In this document: positions 27,281 to 36,995 of the stretch, in pieces | How positions within the stretch are numbered: the stretch's first letter is position 1 | How the letters are laid out: the number at the start of each line of letters is the position of its first letter | Assembly: GCA_016213135.1 (NCBI GenBank) | Contig: JACRBQ010000093.1 | Span: forward strand, 1-63,968 | DNA from: Chloroflexota bacterium | GTDB lineage: Bacteria; Chloroflexota; Anaerolineae; Anaerolineales; VGOW01 | DNA length: 63,968 bases | Direction of reading: 5' to 3' | Notes under the pieces: generated by a model | Told to the model about the DNA's origin: nothing | What the model saw: the letters and a program-made list of their open reading frames with translations, nothing else | The model's database searches: none | Position numbers and translations under genes: made by a program

Positions 27281-28449
27281 TTGAGGGTTGATAGTTTTTT
27301 TCGTTTCTTGAGCAGTTCCTCAAACAGCGCTTCGTATTGCCCGGCCACCCCATCCGGCGAGAACTGGGCGGCAATGGCCTCGCGCGGGCGGATGTAGTCG
27401 GCGCGGTGTTCCAGCACATCGAGCACGGCCTCAGCCAGCGCCGCCGAGTCGCGCACGGGCACGGTGCGGCCCATGCCGGTGATGGCGGTGGGCTGGCGCA
27501 CGCCGGGCAGGTCGCTGGCTACTACGGGCGTGCCGCACAGCATGGATTCGATTTGCACCAGCCCGAAGGTCTCGGTGCTGTTGATGCTGGGCAGCACGGT
27601 GACGTGGCAGGCGCGGAAGAAGGTCGCCATTTGCGAGGGGTTGAGCGTGCCGAGGAAAGTGTACCTGTGGCGATACTGCTCAAACAGCGGGGCCAGGCGT
27701 CGCGCATAGGCTTCCTCACCGAGCACATTTTGGAACGGTCCGGCGTGCAGCACATGAATATCGGGGTACCGCTCCATGATCTTTGGCAGCGCCCCCAACA
27801 GATACTCCACCCCTTTTTCGGCGGCCAGCCGCACACCCAGGCCGATGACCGTTTTGCCGCGCAAGTTGTAGTCGTCCTTGAAGGCTTGCACTTCGGTCTC
27901 GTCCGGCACGGGCAACTCCACCGGCGGCGGAATGACGCGCACTTTGTGGAGATAGCGCGAGAGATACGGCGAGTGGCGCGCGAAGTCGTCTGTGTAGGCG
28001 GCGATGCCATCGGCCAGTCGCGCCGCGGCGTGGTTGGCAAAGTTCACCACGGCGTTGGCCGCCCAGTTCACCGGCGAGGGCGGCAGCAGAATATCGGAGT
28101 GGTAGGTGAGCACGCACGGCTTGTTGAACAGCCGCGCCCGCAGCGAAAACCCGGCGGCGTCCAGTTGAGGCAGGTGCAGGCTCACTACGTCGTTCTGCCA
28201 CACGTGTTGAGTGGCGAGGAACGTGAGCGTGGGCATGATGACGCCTTTGCTCACACGGGCCAGCACCGGGGCGCGGATGACGCGCACGCCCTCCATCGTT
28301 TCGACGGCGGGCAGGCTCGGGTCGTAGTGCGAGGTGAGCACGGTGACGGCGTGGCCGCGCCGCGCCAGCGCGCGCGACAGCCGCTCGACGTAGATCGTCA
28401 GCCCGGAAACATGCGGGCGGTAATAAGTCAGGCCGACGAGAATTTTCAT
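27277..28449 (-). CDS. GT4-family glycosyltransferase
   Basis: A 390-residue GT-B glycosyltransferase. N-terminal MKILVGLTYYRPHVSGLTIYVERLSRALARRGH is the acceptor-domain glycine loop; the C-terminal half has the donor site IGLGVRLAAEKGVEYLLGAL and the E-x7-E region SINSTETFGLVQIESMLCGTPVVASDLPG. No signal or membrane segment; it acts on the inner membrane face, probably adding a sugar from a nucleotide-sugar to a lipid-linked acceptor. It overlaps by four bases with the genes on each side. Confidence 0.92.
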   Translation of the reverse strand: MKILVGLTYYRPHVSGLTIYVERLSRALARRGHAVTVLTSHYDPSLPAVETMEGVRVIRAPVLARVSKGVIMPTLTFLATQHVWQNDVVSLHLPQLDAAGFSLRARLFNKPCVLTYHSDILLPPSPVNWAANAVVNFANHAAARLADGIAAYTDDFARHSPYLSRYLHKVRVIPPPVELPVPDETEVQAFKDDYNLRGKTVIGLGVRLAAEKGVEYLLGALPKIMERYPDIHVLHAGPFQNVLGEEAYARRLAPLFEQYRHRYTFLGTLNPSQMATFFRACHVTVLPSINSTETFGLVQIESMLCGTPVVASDLPGVRQPTAITGMGRTVPVRDSAALAEAVLDVLEHRADYIRPREAIAAQFSPDGVAGQYEALFEELLKKRKKLSTLK

Positions 28450-29441
28450 TTACCGCGCGCCGAAGCCAACATGCTCTGGGCGGAGGCCGTGATGTGTTTG
28501 AAGCTCTCGCCCTCGCGGTCGAGGCCGATGGTGCCCAGCACGCCGATGAGCACAAAGCTGAGGACGTGCAGCAGCAGGGCATAGGCCAGCGCCACATCGG
28601 GGGCCACCGTGAACACGGCCAGCCCGGCCACGGCGGCGGCCTCGTACAGACCCGCGCCCGAAGGGGCCGAGGGGATGCTGAGGCTGAGGGCCATGGCGCA
28701 GGTGACGAACAGTCCCATGTACAGTTTGGCGCCGGGCACAAAGGCCAGCAAGAACGTCCACGAGGCCAGCCCCCAGCCGGCCCACACCAGCACCGACCAC
28801 AGCATGGCCGACAGCAATGGCCGCCCGCCCGCCGCGCTCACGCCCTGCAGAAAGTCATCGGCGCGGTGCAGCAGCGCTTCGCGCCAGCCGGGGCGCATCC
28901 AACCGAGCATGGCCCGCGCCAGGCGCATCACCTGCGGGCGCAGGGCTGCCGCCACGAACAGCCCGGCCACGCCCACAAAGGCCGCCGCCGCGGCGGACGT
29001 GCCCGCCTTGACCAGCCAGCCCTCGGTGGACACAAACGGAAACACGACCACCAACATACCGAACACCGACAGCACATCCAGCAAACGCTCGATGAACACG
29101 GTGGACAGCGATTGCATAGTGGTCACGGTACTGTTGCGGCTGGCCATATAAGCCCGGCCCAGTTCGCCGATGCGGAACGGCAGCACGTTGTTCAGCAAGT
29201 TGCCGGCGTTGGCAATCCAAAATGAGCGCGAGGGCGAAATCCGGTCGTCGAGCAGCGCCCGCCAGCGCATGCCGCGCGTCCACATGGTCACCAGCAGGAT
29301 AGCCGTCGTGGGGATGATCCACCAGTAGTTGGCCGTTGCCAACGCGGAGGCGACCTCCGAGAGGTTAACGTTTTTCAAAACGAGAGCCAACGCCGCGACG
29401 CTGATGACCAGGCCGAACACGATACGCCAATTGATACGCAC
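28446..29441 (-). CDS. AglD/LPG-synthase-type integral membrane protein (UPF0104)
   Basis: I place the start at the GTG at 29441, where an AAGGCGG ribosome site precedes MRINWRIVFGLVISVAALALVLK; upstream codons lack signals. The 331-residue protein has about 7-8 membrane helices and the family features WTRGMRWRALL, NLLNNVLPFRIGELGRAY and the C-terminal PSAPSGAGLYEAA. This is the lysylphosphatidylglycerol-synthase TM / UPF0104 family, which includes archaeal AglD C-terminal domains and proteins proposed to move lipid-linked precursors. It overlaps the GT4 gene by four bases and is the first gene of the operon that runs to 18979. Confidence 0.83.
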   Translation of the reverse strand: MRINWRIVFGLVISVAALALVLKNVNLSEVASALATANYWWIIPTTAILLVTMWTRGMRWRALLDDRISPSRSFWIANAGNLLNNVLPFRIGELGRAYMASRNSTVTTMQSLSTVFIERLLDVLSVFGMLVVVFPFVSTEGWLVKAGTSAAAAAFVGVAGLFVAAALRPQVMRLARAMLGWMRPGWREALLHRADDFLQGVSAAGGRPLLSAMLWSVLVWAGWGLASWTFLLAFVPGAKLYMGLFVTCAMALSLSIPSAPSGAGLYEAAAVAGLAVFTVAPDVALAYALLLHVLSFVLIGVLGTIGLDREGESFKHITASAQSMLASARGK

Positions 29442-29549
29442 TACTGCACCGCCTTTATGAAACCAGTGGAATGAGAACAGAACGGCGGAATTATACCCGA
29501 CCGTGCCTTGAAAGCGCCGGGCCGATGCCGGCTGCCTCCCGCCCGGGGA

Positions 29550-29692
29550 AAAACAGCCCGTCCTTTTTATCGTTCCGGTGATCTCGATCATGCGATGCGC
29601 CAGCTGCGAGGGCGGTCATGGTCGTCATAGACACCGATGTATTTCTGATCGCCTTCGCCTATTTGAGCGAAAATCAAGGCTCAAGGTGCTGA
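29550..29692 (+). pseudogene. Remnant of a VapBC-type toxin-antitoxin locus
   Basis: At 29618 an ATG opens MVVIDTDVFLIAFAYLSENQG and stops after 24 codons; the VIDTDVFL strand is the N-terminal acidic strand of PIN-domain (VapC) toxins. It overlaps by 13 bases the end of another frame ending LDHAMRQLRGRSWSS, which looks like an antitoxin tail. The toxin remnant breaks off and its last bases overlap the stop of the convergent GT39 gene. The 239-base gap here otherwise holds no signal that I can see. Confidence 0.5.
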
Positions 29693-31651
29693 CGCCGAAC
29701 GAATACCTGCGACTTTAACCGCCGCCCACATTTCCTGCTCCGACAAGCGCCCTACATTCTTGAAAAGCAGGGCCAGCGGGTGATCGTACACGGTAAAGCT
29801 TTCGTCCGCCGCGCCCAAGTTCCAATCGCGCGCGCCGAGCGCCGCCAACGGCGGAACATCCAGCCCCGCTGCGGCAATTGGGTCGTCGGTCAATTGCCAG
29901 CCGAACAGCGACGGAGCGCGGCGCGCCACCAGCACCGCCTCGTACCCCAGCTTCCCGCCGAACAACGCGCGATAGTAGCCGCCCGACAACGGGAAGCGCC
30001 CCGGCAAGCGCGGCACAACGCCATACACCCGGTTGCTGGCGACGATCAGATAATCGCTCGCCGCCAATTGAACCAACATCGCCCTCACTTTAGCTTCGCT
30101 GTCCGGCTGGAAGAACGGGTCCATCGTCTGCACGCGATAATCGTCCGGCGAGCGCGGCTCGCCATCGACCACTAACGTCAGCGGCAGCGCGCGGTCCCAC
30201 TTTTCCACCAGCACCGCCGAGCGGCGCGGCGCGTTGCGGTACATCCACTCCGAAAGCGTCACCCACGGGTGCGGCGCGGCATACATCTGCGCGAACGCCG
30301 GCGCATACAGCGCCATCGCGCACAACACCGCCGCCGCAATCCACATTGTGCGCCAACGCGCAGCCGGCGCCACCAGCCAACCCGCGCCGAGCACCAGCAG
30401 CAGCGGCACGATGGGCAACATGTAGCGAGGGAATTTGACCACAAAGCCGCCGGTGATGAGGAAGTACGGCCACAACCACCCCAGCGCAACCGCCATTGCG
30501 ACGTTGGGCTTGCGAGCCAGTTGCCACGTGGCCGCCAGCGCCCCCGCGTAAGCCGCCACTGTGACCGGCCAGCCCAGCAGCCAGCGCCCCTGTTGCTCCA
30601 CAAAATACCAATACGGCGCGATGTTGCGATACTGCAGGACGAACGGCCAATCCAGAAGCCCACGCACCATCATCCCCTGAATTGTGATCTGCCTGAAGTA
30701 TTCTCGCGCCTCGATGAGCGCAAACGGATTGGTCAGCGCGAACACGACCGCTGCCACAGCCATGCCCTCGAACCAGCGCAGCGTGCCGCGCCATTCGCGC
30801 ACAGGCAGCGACACAAATGCTTTCGCCCTGCCCCACCATCCGGCCTGCGCCTCGCCATGCTCCCACCGCGCCGGCCCATACACCGCCACCGCCAGCGGCA
30901 CGGCCAACAGCGCCGCCGAGAACTTGCTGCCCACCGCCAACCCGATTGCCGCGCCGGCCAGCCACAAGCGCCTCCGGCTTTGAGTCTCCGAGTAGCGAAT
31001 GGCGGCCCACACCGCCAACAGACAAAACGCCGTCAGTACCGTGTCGAAGGTGGCAAAGTGCGCCAGCTGAATGTGCAGCACCGCCAGGGCCGTGAACACC
31101 GCGCCGAGCAGCGCTGCGCCCGCGCCGAACAACTTGCGCCCGAGCAAATAGGCTAGCAGCACCGACATGGTATCGAACAGCGCCGACAACGCGCGGCCCG
31201 CGTAGGCCAGGTAGTCTAACTCAATCCGGCCCGGCGCGTTCACCAGATCGGAGACGAAGGGGATGCCGCCCAGCGGCGGCACGGCGCGCCCCAGCCACGC
31301 CAGCGCGCGCCCGGCAAACGCCAGCAGATAAAGGGGGAAGTGGCCGTAAGTGAAATCGCGCGGGCCAGGGGGAGGTACGCTCACGCCGCTGGTTTGGGGG
31401 TCGGGCGGCCAGCGGAAGGGGTTTAACGAGGTGCGGGCCGGATCAAAAATGGCCGCGCTCTCTTTCGGCCAGTCTATGGTGGTGGCAATCCACAAGATGT
31501 ACTGCTCGTCGGGGTGCGTTTGTTGCCCGGCATCCCAGTCGGGGTAAGCGAAGCGCAGCCATGCGGCGATGAACAGGACGGCGGCAACAAGAATGTACTG
31601 GACTTTGTGGCTCACGGCTGCCAACGCGATCCGTGACGCGTAATCCTTCAA
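29681..31651 (-). CDS. GT39/PMT-like membrane glycosyltransferase
   Basis: A 656-residue GT-C protein with about 12 helices. The N-terminal loop YPDWDAGQQTHPDEQYILW (D48, E49) is the catalytic acidic motif of PMT-like enzymes and resembles the giant fusion protein's DWDTGQHLHPDERF, so the two are probably paralogues. The C-terminal 150 residues form a soluble domain that includes SDYLIVASNRVYGVVPRLP, again matched in the fusion protein. The start is a TTG at 31651 with GAGGA close upstream and no better ATG nearby. It lies 34 bases downstream of the FAD gene. Confidence 0.85.
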   Translation of the reverse strand: MKDYASRIALAAVSHKVQYILVAAVLFIAAWLRFAYPDWDAGQQTHPDEQYILWIATTIDWPKESAAIFDPARTSLNPFRWPPDPQTSGVSVPPPGPRDFTYGHFPLYLLAFAGRALAWLGRAVPPLGGIPFVSDLVNAPGRIELDYLAYAGRALSALFDTMSVLLAYLLGRKLFGAGAALLGAVFTALAVLHIQLAHFATFDTVLTAFCLLAVWAAIRYSETQSRRRLWLAGAAIGLAVGSKFSAALLAVPLAVAVYGPARWEHGEAQAGWWGRAKAFVSLPVREWRGTLRWFEGMAVAAVVFALTNPFALIEAREYFRQITIQGMMVRGLLDWPFVLQYRNIAPYWYFVEQQGRWLLGWPVTVAAYAGALAATWQLARKPNVAMAVALGWLWPYFLITGGFVVKFPRYMLPIVPLLLVLGAGWLVAPAARWRTMWIAAAVLCAMALYAPAFAQMYAAPHPWVTLSEWMYRNAPRRSAVLVEKWDRALPLTLVVDGEPRSPDDYRVQTMDPFFQPDSEAKVRAMLVQLAASDYLIVASNRVYGVVPRLPGRFPLSGGYYRALFGGKLGYEAVLVARRAPSLFGWQLTDDPIAAAGLDVPPLAALGARDWNLGAADESFTVYDHPLALLFKNVGRLSEQEMWAAVKVAGIRSASAP

Positions 31652-31685
31652 GTTTCCTCAAGCATCACGCAGCACTCATCACTTC

Positions 31686-33200
31686 TCACACTTCCAGAAT
31701 ATCCACCGGCTTTTCCTCCGGCGGCTTGCCTTTGGCGTTCACCCGCACCTCTTCGTGATACGACCGCTCGGTGTTCACTTCCCACAAGTCGTGTTGGGCG
31801 AGGCCGAGCATATTCTCGACGGCATAAATGGCGGTGAGCATCGAATGATCCTGGTTGTTGTATTTGTGCAGGCCGTTGCGGCCTATCGTCTGCAAATTGC
31901 CCAGCCCGGCCAGATATTGCTTCACCACAGCCAGGTGCGTTGCATAAACGGCATCGTAAACCGGATAGGCCTTCAACTGCCGCACTACGGTCCCATCCAG
32001 CACGCGCGCGCCGTAACTCAGCCCGATGGCTTCCAATTCGCGTTGGCCGAGGGCCAGCAACTCCGCCTCCGGCATTTGCCACAGCGCGTCGCCCTCGGAG
32101 CAGAAGTACTCCAGCCCCAGGCTGGAGGTGTTGGGGTTGGGAACCATGTGCGGGCTCCAGTTGGCAAAATTTTGAATGCGGCCCACTTGCACGTCGGGGC
32201 TGTGCACGTAAATCCAGTTGTCGGGGAAGAGGTTCGGCTTGTCGAGGATGAGCACCACGGTGATGAAGTCGCGGTACGAGAGATGCTTCACCGAGGCGGC
32301 AATATCCGGCGGCACGGGCGGGTCAATCTTGGCGATGAGTTCGGTGAGCGGCGCGGACGAGATCGCGTCGGTGGCCGGGAAGAACTGCGGCCTGCCGTCC
32401 ACCAGCGCCTGCACCCCGGTTACGCGGTCGCCGTCGCGCGTCACCGCCACGGCATCGGCGTTCATGATCACTTTGCAGCCGCGCGCAGCCAGCAGCTCCA
32501 CCACCCGCTCCCACATCATGCCCGGCCCGCGCTCCGGGTAATGGAACTCCTCGATGAGCGTTTTGATTTGCTCGCCGCGCGGCTTGAACAGCGCGTTGCG
32601 CACCGCCGAGAACAGCGACAGACCCTTGATGCGCTGGGCGGCCCACTCGGCGCGAATTTCGCTGGTGGGGATGCCCCACACTTTTTCGGTGTAGGTCTTG
32701 AAAAAAATTTCAAACAGCCGCTTGCCGAAGCGATTGGTCACCCACTGCTCGAAGGTGTCTTCTTCCTTGTACGGGAAAATTTTATATCGGATGTACGACA
32801 GCATGATGAGGCTGCTGCGCCACAGGCCCATGTTGAACAGTGCGTTGAAAGCGCGGAGCGGATAATCGAAAAACTTGCCGTCGTAATAAATGCGCGAGGT
32901 GCGCGGGCGCAGCATCAACTCGTCGCCCATCCACTCGTTCCACAGCTTGTTCACCACGTCCACGTGGGTGAAGAAGCGGTGGCCGCCGATGTCGAAGTAG
33001 TAGCCCTTGTATTGCTCGGTGCGGGCAATGCCGCCCACCAGGTGATATTTCTCCAGCACCGTCACCGGCACACCGTGCCGCGCCAACTCCCACGCCGCCG
33101 TCAGCCCCGCCGGCCCCGCGCCGATGATGATCACGTTTTTGGATTGATGATTGGTGATTGGTGGTTGGTGGTTGGTTGCTAGTCGTTCGTCATTAGTCAT
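31686..33200 (-). CDS. FAD-dependent oxidoreductase, amine-oxidase/UGM-like
   Basis: A 504-residue flavoprotein. GAGPAGLTAAWELARHG is the FAD dinucleotide-binding motif (residues 27-43), then LEKYHLVGGIARTEQYKGYYFDIGGHRFFTH, as in protoporphyrinogen-oxidase/amine-oxidase-like and UDP-galactopyranose-mutase-like proteins that occur in polysaccharide clusters. A role in sugar-nucleotide or lipid-sugar redox chemistry is inferred from context only. Residues 1-20 (MTNDERLATNHQPPITNHQS) are translated heptamer array F, so the N-terminus was built from repeat; the GTG at 33134 is a possible older start, but neither has a ribosome site. Confidence 0.8.
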   Translation of the reverse strand: MTNDERLATNHQPPITNHQSKNVIIIGAGPAGLTAAWELARHGVPVTVLEKYHLVGGIARTEQYKGYYFDIGGHRFFTHVDVVNKLWNEWMGDELMLRPRTSRIYYDGKFFDYPLRAFNALFNMGLWRSSLIMLSYIRYKIFPYKEEDTFEQWVTNRFGKRLFEIFFKTYTEKVWGIPTSEIRAEWAAQRIKGLSLFSAVRNALFKPRGEQIKTLIEEFHYPERGPGMMWERVVELLAARGCKVIMNADAVAVTRDGDRVTGVQALVDGRPQFFPATDAISSAPLTELIAKIDPPVPPDIAASVKHLSYRDFITVVLILDKPNLFPDNWIYVHSPDVQVGRIQNFANWSPHMVPNPNTSSLGLEYFCSEGDALWQMPEAELLALGQRELEAIGLSYGARVLDGTVVRQLKAYPVYDAVYATHLAVVKQYLAGLGNLQTIGRNGLHKYNNQDHSMLTAIYAVENMLGLAQHDLWEVNTERSYHEEVRVNAKGKPPEEKPVDILEV

Positions 33201-33257
33201 TCGTCATTTTCCATTTGCCACGCCCAGCGGTCATTTTCCGTTTTCCATTCCCCATTC
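33139..33257. repeat. Heptamer array F, 17 units
   Basis: Seventeen phased 7-mers from TTGGATT, GATGATT, GGTGATT, GGTGGTT x2, GGTTGCT through AGTCGTT, CGTCATT, AGTCATT to TCCATTC and CCCATTC. It spans the first 20 codons of the FAD gene, the 30-base gap, and the last nine codons of the upstream gene (tail EWGMENGK). Confidence 0.85.
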
Positions 33258-35159
33258 CGTCAGCGTCGCCCAGCCCGCTTCGCGCACGTCGCTCCAACCG
33301 CTCACCGGCGTCATCGCTCGCGTGCGCGGATCGAAGTAGCCGACGATGAGTCGCAGCAGCTCGGGCGCGGGATCGAATCGATTCAAATCAAACACATACT
33401 CGTCGCGCCGCAGCTCGCCCGGTTTCCACGTTGTGGGCAACGTCGTGCCCATGCCGGGGTAGTTCACGTAGTCGAGCCAAAACGATCCGTCGCCGCGCAC
33501 GAGCCGTATCGCCACCGTGTAATCGGCAGAAGGGGCGCGCAGGCTATCCCAATAAAAAGTGAGACGAAGCACATCTCCGTCGTCGGCGATAGTATAACCG
33601 CGAAGAGCGATCTCGTCCGCGAACGTGATTGCCACGGGAGCAACTCCGGCCGGGACACGGGCCACCAACGGCGGCGGCGAATAGGCAGGCGCGAGGTACA
33701 ACGGAACGACCGCGATAGCCATCCCGAGCATGGGCACCCCCACCCCCAGCGTCAACGCCGGGTAGGCCCGTTCGGGCAAGCGCGCCCCGCCGAGGCGGGT
33801 GAGCCACACATCCAACCCGTATACGATGAGGATGCCCAGCGCGGGCAAGCCGGGAAAGATGAGCCGCCCCTGTATGCCCGCCGCAAAAAACCAGCGGGCC
33901 GCTATTGCCAGCACCGCCGCCAGCCACACCGCGCAGATGGCAAGGGCCGCGTGCTCGGCGACAAATTGCCGCGCACCCTGCACTGCGCCGCTGCGCCGCA
34001 ACGCCGGCGCCAACGCGGCCACTAATCCCACGGCGGCCCCGGCCACCCCAACTGCCGCAAGGGCATCATACACCGAGTAGATCGTCGTGGGCTGCATGAG
34101 CAAACTGATATGCCCAAACAGCCCCCACGTTGAAAATCGTAGCAGCCGTAACTGACCGATCAGCAACGATGGCGACACGGCTTTGAGGCCCGTGTTGCCG
34201 CCGACGAATTTGAGGAACGCCCCCAGCGCCAGCGGGTCGCCATACACCCATTGGTTGCGCACGTACCACCAGCCGCCGACAGCCAACGCCGCCAACGCCG
34301 CCTCGGCCACCGGCGGCGCACGCCGAGCGAGGATGAGCAGCAGCCCCAGCGCCGCCACGGCTAAGGCCGTACCCGTCAGCTTCGAGAGGATCATCATACC
34401 GATTGCCGCGCCGAGCCACGCCGCCCGGCGCAGCGTGACGCCATTCCGCGCCAACCACAACAGGGCAGCCAAAGTCAGCGTGGCGGTGAACGTCATGGCC
34501 GTGTCGTTGTTGGCCGAGGCGTGGATGAAAATGAATTGCGGGATGAAGGCCAGCCACGCCGCCGAGAGGGTCGCCAGCCAAAGCGCGCGCGGCGTGAGCG
34601 GCGGCAACGGGCTCACCACCTCACCCGGTTCGCGCGGCGGCGCGAAGGCGTGGGCCGCGGCCACAAACGTGAGCGCCACCGTGCCCGCCCCGAGCAGCAC
34701 CGAGAGCCATCGAGCCAAATGCACTGCCAGTGTAGTGCCGTGATACGGGAATGCCTGCGCCGGGCCGTGTAGAAAGGCGTTCTTCTTTCCGGGCAGCGTG
34801 GCGTCGCCGATGTTGGGCTTGGGCTGCAGCACCGCCTGCCCGCCGAAGTCGGAAGTGTCTACCCACCCCGTGGCCGCCGCGCCGAGGAGGTAATACAACG
34901 GCGCTTGCAGAGCCTCCTGATCCCACAGATGCTCACCCGGTTGGCCCAGCGGCGGGAGCCATTGGTAGCGAGCAATGTAGTTGAGGGTGGCGAAGTGCTG
35001 AAGTTCGTCGGGGGCTTCAAAGAGGGGGATGGCGACGGAATAGGCGAGGGCGAGGGAGACGAACAGCGCAACGAGGATGGCGAGGAAAATGAACAATGAA
35101 TAATGAGCCAATGAACAATGCCTGGCGCGTTGTTCATTGTTCATTCTTTCATTGTTCAT
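33231..35159 (-). CDS. DUF2142/PMT-like membrane protein
   Basis: A 642-residue polytopic protein, started at the ATG at 35159, two bases after the lepA stop. The loop PLFEAPDELQHFATLNYIARYQWLPP (acidic pair D51, E52) and DQEALQAPLYYLLGA are typical of DUF2142-like/GT-C membrane proteins. About 12 helices are followed by a beta-rich C-terminal domain of about 130 residues (VLRLTFYWDSLRAPSADYTVAIRLV...). Both ends lie in heptamer arrays: residues 1-25 (array G) and the tail (array F). Function in envelope glycan assembly is inferred from fold and neighbours. Confidence 0.8.
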   Translation of the reverse strand: MNNERMNNEQRARHCSLAHYSLFIFLAILVALFVSLALAYSVAIPLFEAPDELQHFATLNYIARYQWLPPLGQPGEHLWDQEALQAPLYYLLGAAATGWVDTSDFGGQAVLQPKPNIGDATLPGKKNAFLHGPAQAFPYHGTTLAVHLARWLSVLLGAGTVALTFVAAAHAFAPPREPGEVVSPLPPLTPRALWLATLSAAWLAFIPQFIFIHASANNDTAMTFTATLTLAALLWLARNGVTLRRAAWLGAAIGMMILSKLTGTALAVAALGLLLILARRAPPVAEAALAALAVGGWWYVRNQWVYGDPLALGAFLKFVGGNTGLKAVSPSLLIGQLRLLRFSTWGLFGHISLLMQPTTIYSVYDALAAVGVAGAAVGLVAALAPALRRSGAVQGARQFVAEHAALAICAVWLAAVLAIAARWFFAAGIQGRLIFPGLPALGILIVYGLDVWLTRLGGARLPERAYPALTLGVGVPMLGMAIAVVPLYLAPAYSPPPLVARVPAGVAPVAITFADEIALRGYTIADDGDVLRLTFYWDSLRAPSADYTVAIRLVRGDGSFWLDYVNYPGMGTTLPTTWKPGELRRDEYVFDLNRFDPAPELLRLIVGYFDPRTRAMTPVSGWSDVREAGWATLTEWGMENGK

Positions 35160-35164
35160 TGTCA
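35086..35164. repeat. Heptamer array G (ATTGTTC/ACAATGA)
   Basis: Nine 7-mers and two 8-mers in line: AAAATGA, ACAATGA, ATAATGA, GCCAATGA, ACAATGC, CTGGCGC, GTTGTTC, ATTGTTC, ATTCTTTC, ATTGTTC, ATTGTCA. It forms the first 25 codons of the 33231-35159 gene and touches the lepA stop codon. The two halves are inverted with respect to each other, so the RNA could form a hairpin over the start codon. Confidence 0.75.
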
Positions 35165-36964
35165 ATCCTCGCCAATCCTCAGCACCGCCATGAAAGCTTC
35201 CTGTGGAATTTCCACCTGCCCCACCCGCTTCATGCGCTTCTTGCCTTTTTTCTGCTTCTCCAGCAGCTTCTTTTTGCGGCTGATGTCGCCGCCGTAGCAT
35301 TTGGCAAGCACGTCCTTGCGAATGGCTCTAACGTTGGCCCGGCTGATGATGCGCCCGCCCGCCGTAGCCTGGATGGGAATGGCAAACTGGTGGCTCTGGA
35401 TGAGGTCTTTGAGCTTGCTGACCAACGCCTGCCCCTTGTGGTAAGCCATGTCCTTGTGCACGATCATCGCCAGCGCATCCACCGGTTCGCTGTTTACCAG
35501 GATTTCCAGCTTCTCAAGCTCGTCGGCCCGGTAGCTGTGGAACTGGTAGTCGAGCGAAGCGTAACCGCGCGTGCGCGATTTGAGGTGGTCGTAAAAATCC
35601 ACGATAAGTTCGCCCAGCGGGATGTCGTATGTGAGCAGCACGCGGCTCGGCGCTGGATTCTCCTGCCCGATGAACAGGCCGCGCCGTTTGGTCACCAGTT
35701 CCATGATCGCGCCGTAGAACTCGTCCGGCGCAAAAATCTGTATCCGCATCCACGGCTCGCGGATTTCGGCGATAGTGCCTTCGTCCGGCAGGTCGGCAGG
35801 CGAGTCGATGCGCACCACCTCGCCCGTGAGCAACACCACCTCATACTCCACCGAGGGCGCGGTGGCGATGAGGTCGAGGTCGTATTCGCGCTCCAGCCGT
35901 TCCTGAATGATCTCCATGTGGAACAGCCCGAGGAAGCCGCAACGAAAACCGAAGTTCAGCGCCGCCGATGTTTCCGGCTCGTACTCCAGCGAGGCGTCGT
36001 TGAGCTGCAACTTCTCCAACGCGTCCTTCAGCAGGGCGTAGTCTTCGCCTTCCACCGGATACAACCCGGCAAACACCATGGGCTTCACTTTCTGGTATCC
36101 CGGCAGTTGTTCCGCAGCCGGGTTGGCGACCAGGGTGATGGTGTCGCCCACGCGGCATTCGCGCACGGTTTTGAGTCCGGTGGCCGCATATCCCACCTCA
36201 CCCGCCGTCAACCTGCCGGTGGGCGCCATCCCCGGCGAAAAAATCCCCACCTCCACCGGTCGCACCTGCGCCCCGGTGGCCATCAATCGAATTTCGTCGG
36301 TGGCATTGATCACGCCCTCGACCACGCGCACGTAAGCGATCACGCCTTTGTAAACGTCGTAATGCGAATCGAAAATGAGGGCGCGGGTGGGCGCGGCATC
36401 GTCGCCTTTGGGCGGGGGCACGTGGGCCACCACCGCCTCCAGCACGTCGCCCACGTTCAACCCCTCTTTGGCGGAGATGCGGATGATCTGATCTTCCGGC
36501 GTGCCGAGGAGATTGCTCACCTCGCGGGCCACTTCATCGGGCTGGGCGGCGGGCAGATCAATTTTGTTGATCACCGGGATCACTTCCAGCCCCGCGCCGA
36601 GGGCCAGGTAAAGGTTGGCGAGCGTTTGGGCCTCGATGCCCTGCGAGGCGTCCACCACCAGCAGCGCGCCCTCGCAGGCATTGAGGGCGCGGCTGACCTC
36701 GTAGGTGAAGTCTACGTGGCCGGGGGTGTCGATGAGGTTGAGTTCGTAGCTGGAGCCGTTGAGGGCAGCGTAGGCCATGCGCACGGCGGAGGCCTTGATA
36801 GTCACGCCCTTCTCGCGCTCGAGGTCCATCGTGTCCAAAATCTGCGCCGTGGTGTCGCGGTCGGGAACGGTGCCGGTGAGGTGCAAGAGGCGATCGGCCA
36901 GCGTGGATTTGCCGTGGTCAATATGAGCGATGATGCAGAAATTGCGAATGTGCGCGGTATCCAT
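35162..36964 (-). CDS. lepA: Elongation factor 4 (LepA)
   Basis: A 600-residue translational GTPase that remodels stalled ribosomes. G1 is [15 protein letters not shown], then the switch [24 protein letters not shown]3 DTPGHVDF, G4 NKIDLP. The LepA-specific C-terminal domain ends ...[45 protein letters not shown], which separates it from EF-G. I use the ATG at 36964; a TTG nine codons upstream is not needed. Length is typical. It leads the minus-strand run; two bases separate it from the membrane gene downstream. Confidence 0.97.
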   Translation of the reverse strand: MDTAHIRNFCIIAHIDHGKSTLADRLLHLTGTVPDRDTTAQILDTMDLEREKGVTIKASAVRMAYAALNGSSYELNLIDTPGHVDFTYEVSRALNACEGALLVVDASQGIEAQTLANLYLALGAGLEVIPVINKIDLPAAQPDEVAREVSNLLGTPEDQIIRISAKEGLNVGDVLEAVVAHVPPPKGDDAAPTRALIFDSHYDVYKGVIAYVRVVEGVINATDEIRLMATGAQVRPVEVGIFSPGMAPTGRLTAGEVGYAATGLKTVRECRVGDTITLVANPAAEQLPGYQKVKPMVFAGLYPVEGEDYALLKDALEKLQLNDASLEYEPETSAALNFGFRCGFLGLFHMEIIQERLEREYDLDLIATAPSVEYEVVLLTGEVVRIDSPADLPDEGTIAEIREPWMRIQIFAPDEFYGAIMELVTKRRGLFIGQENPAPSRVLLTYDIPLGELIVDFYDHLKSRTRGYASLDYQFHSYRADELEKLEILVNSEPVDALAMIVHKDMAYHKGQALVSKLKDLIQSHQFAIPIQATAGGRIISRANVRAIRKDVLAKCYGGDISRKKKLLEKQKKGKKRMKRVGQVEIPQEAFMAVLRIGED

Positions 36965-36995
36965 ACGATGTGAGTTACTGGACTTTGGCAAGTCT

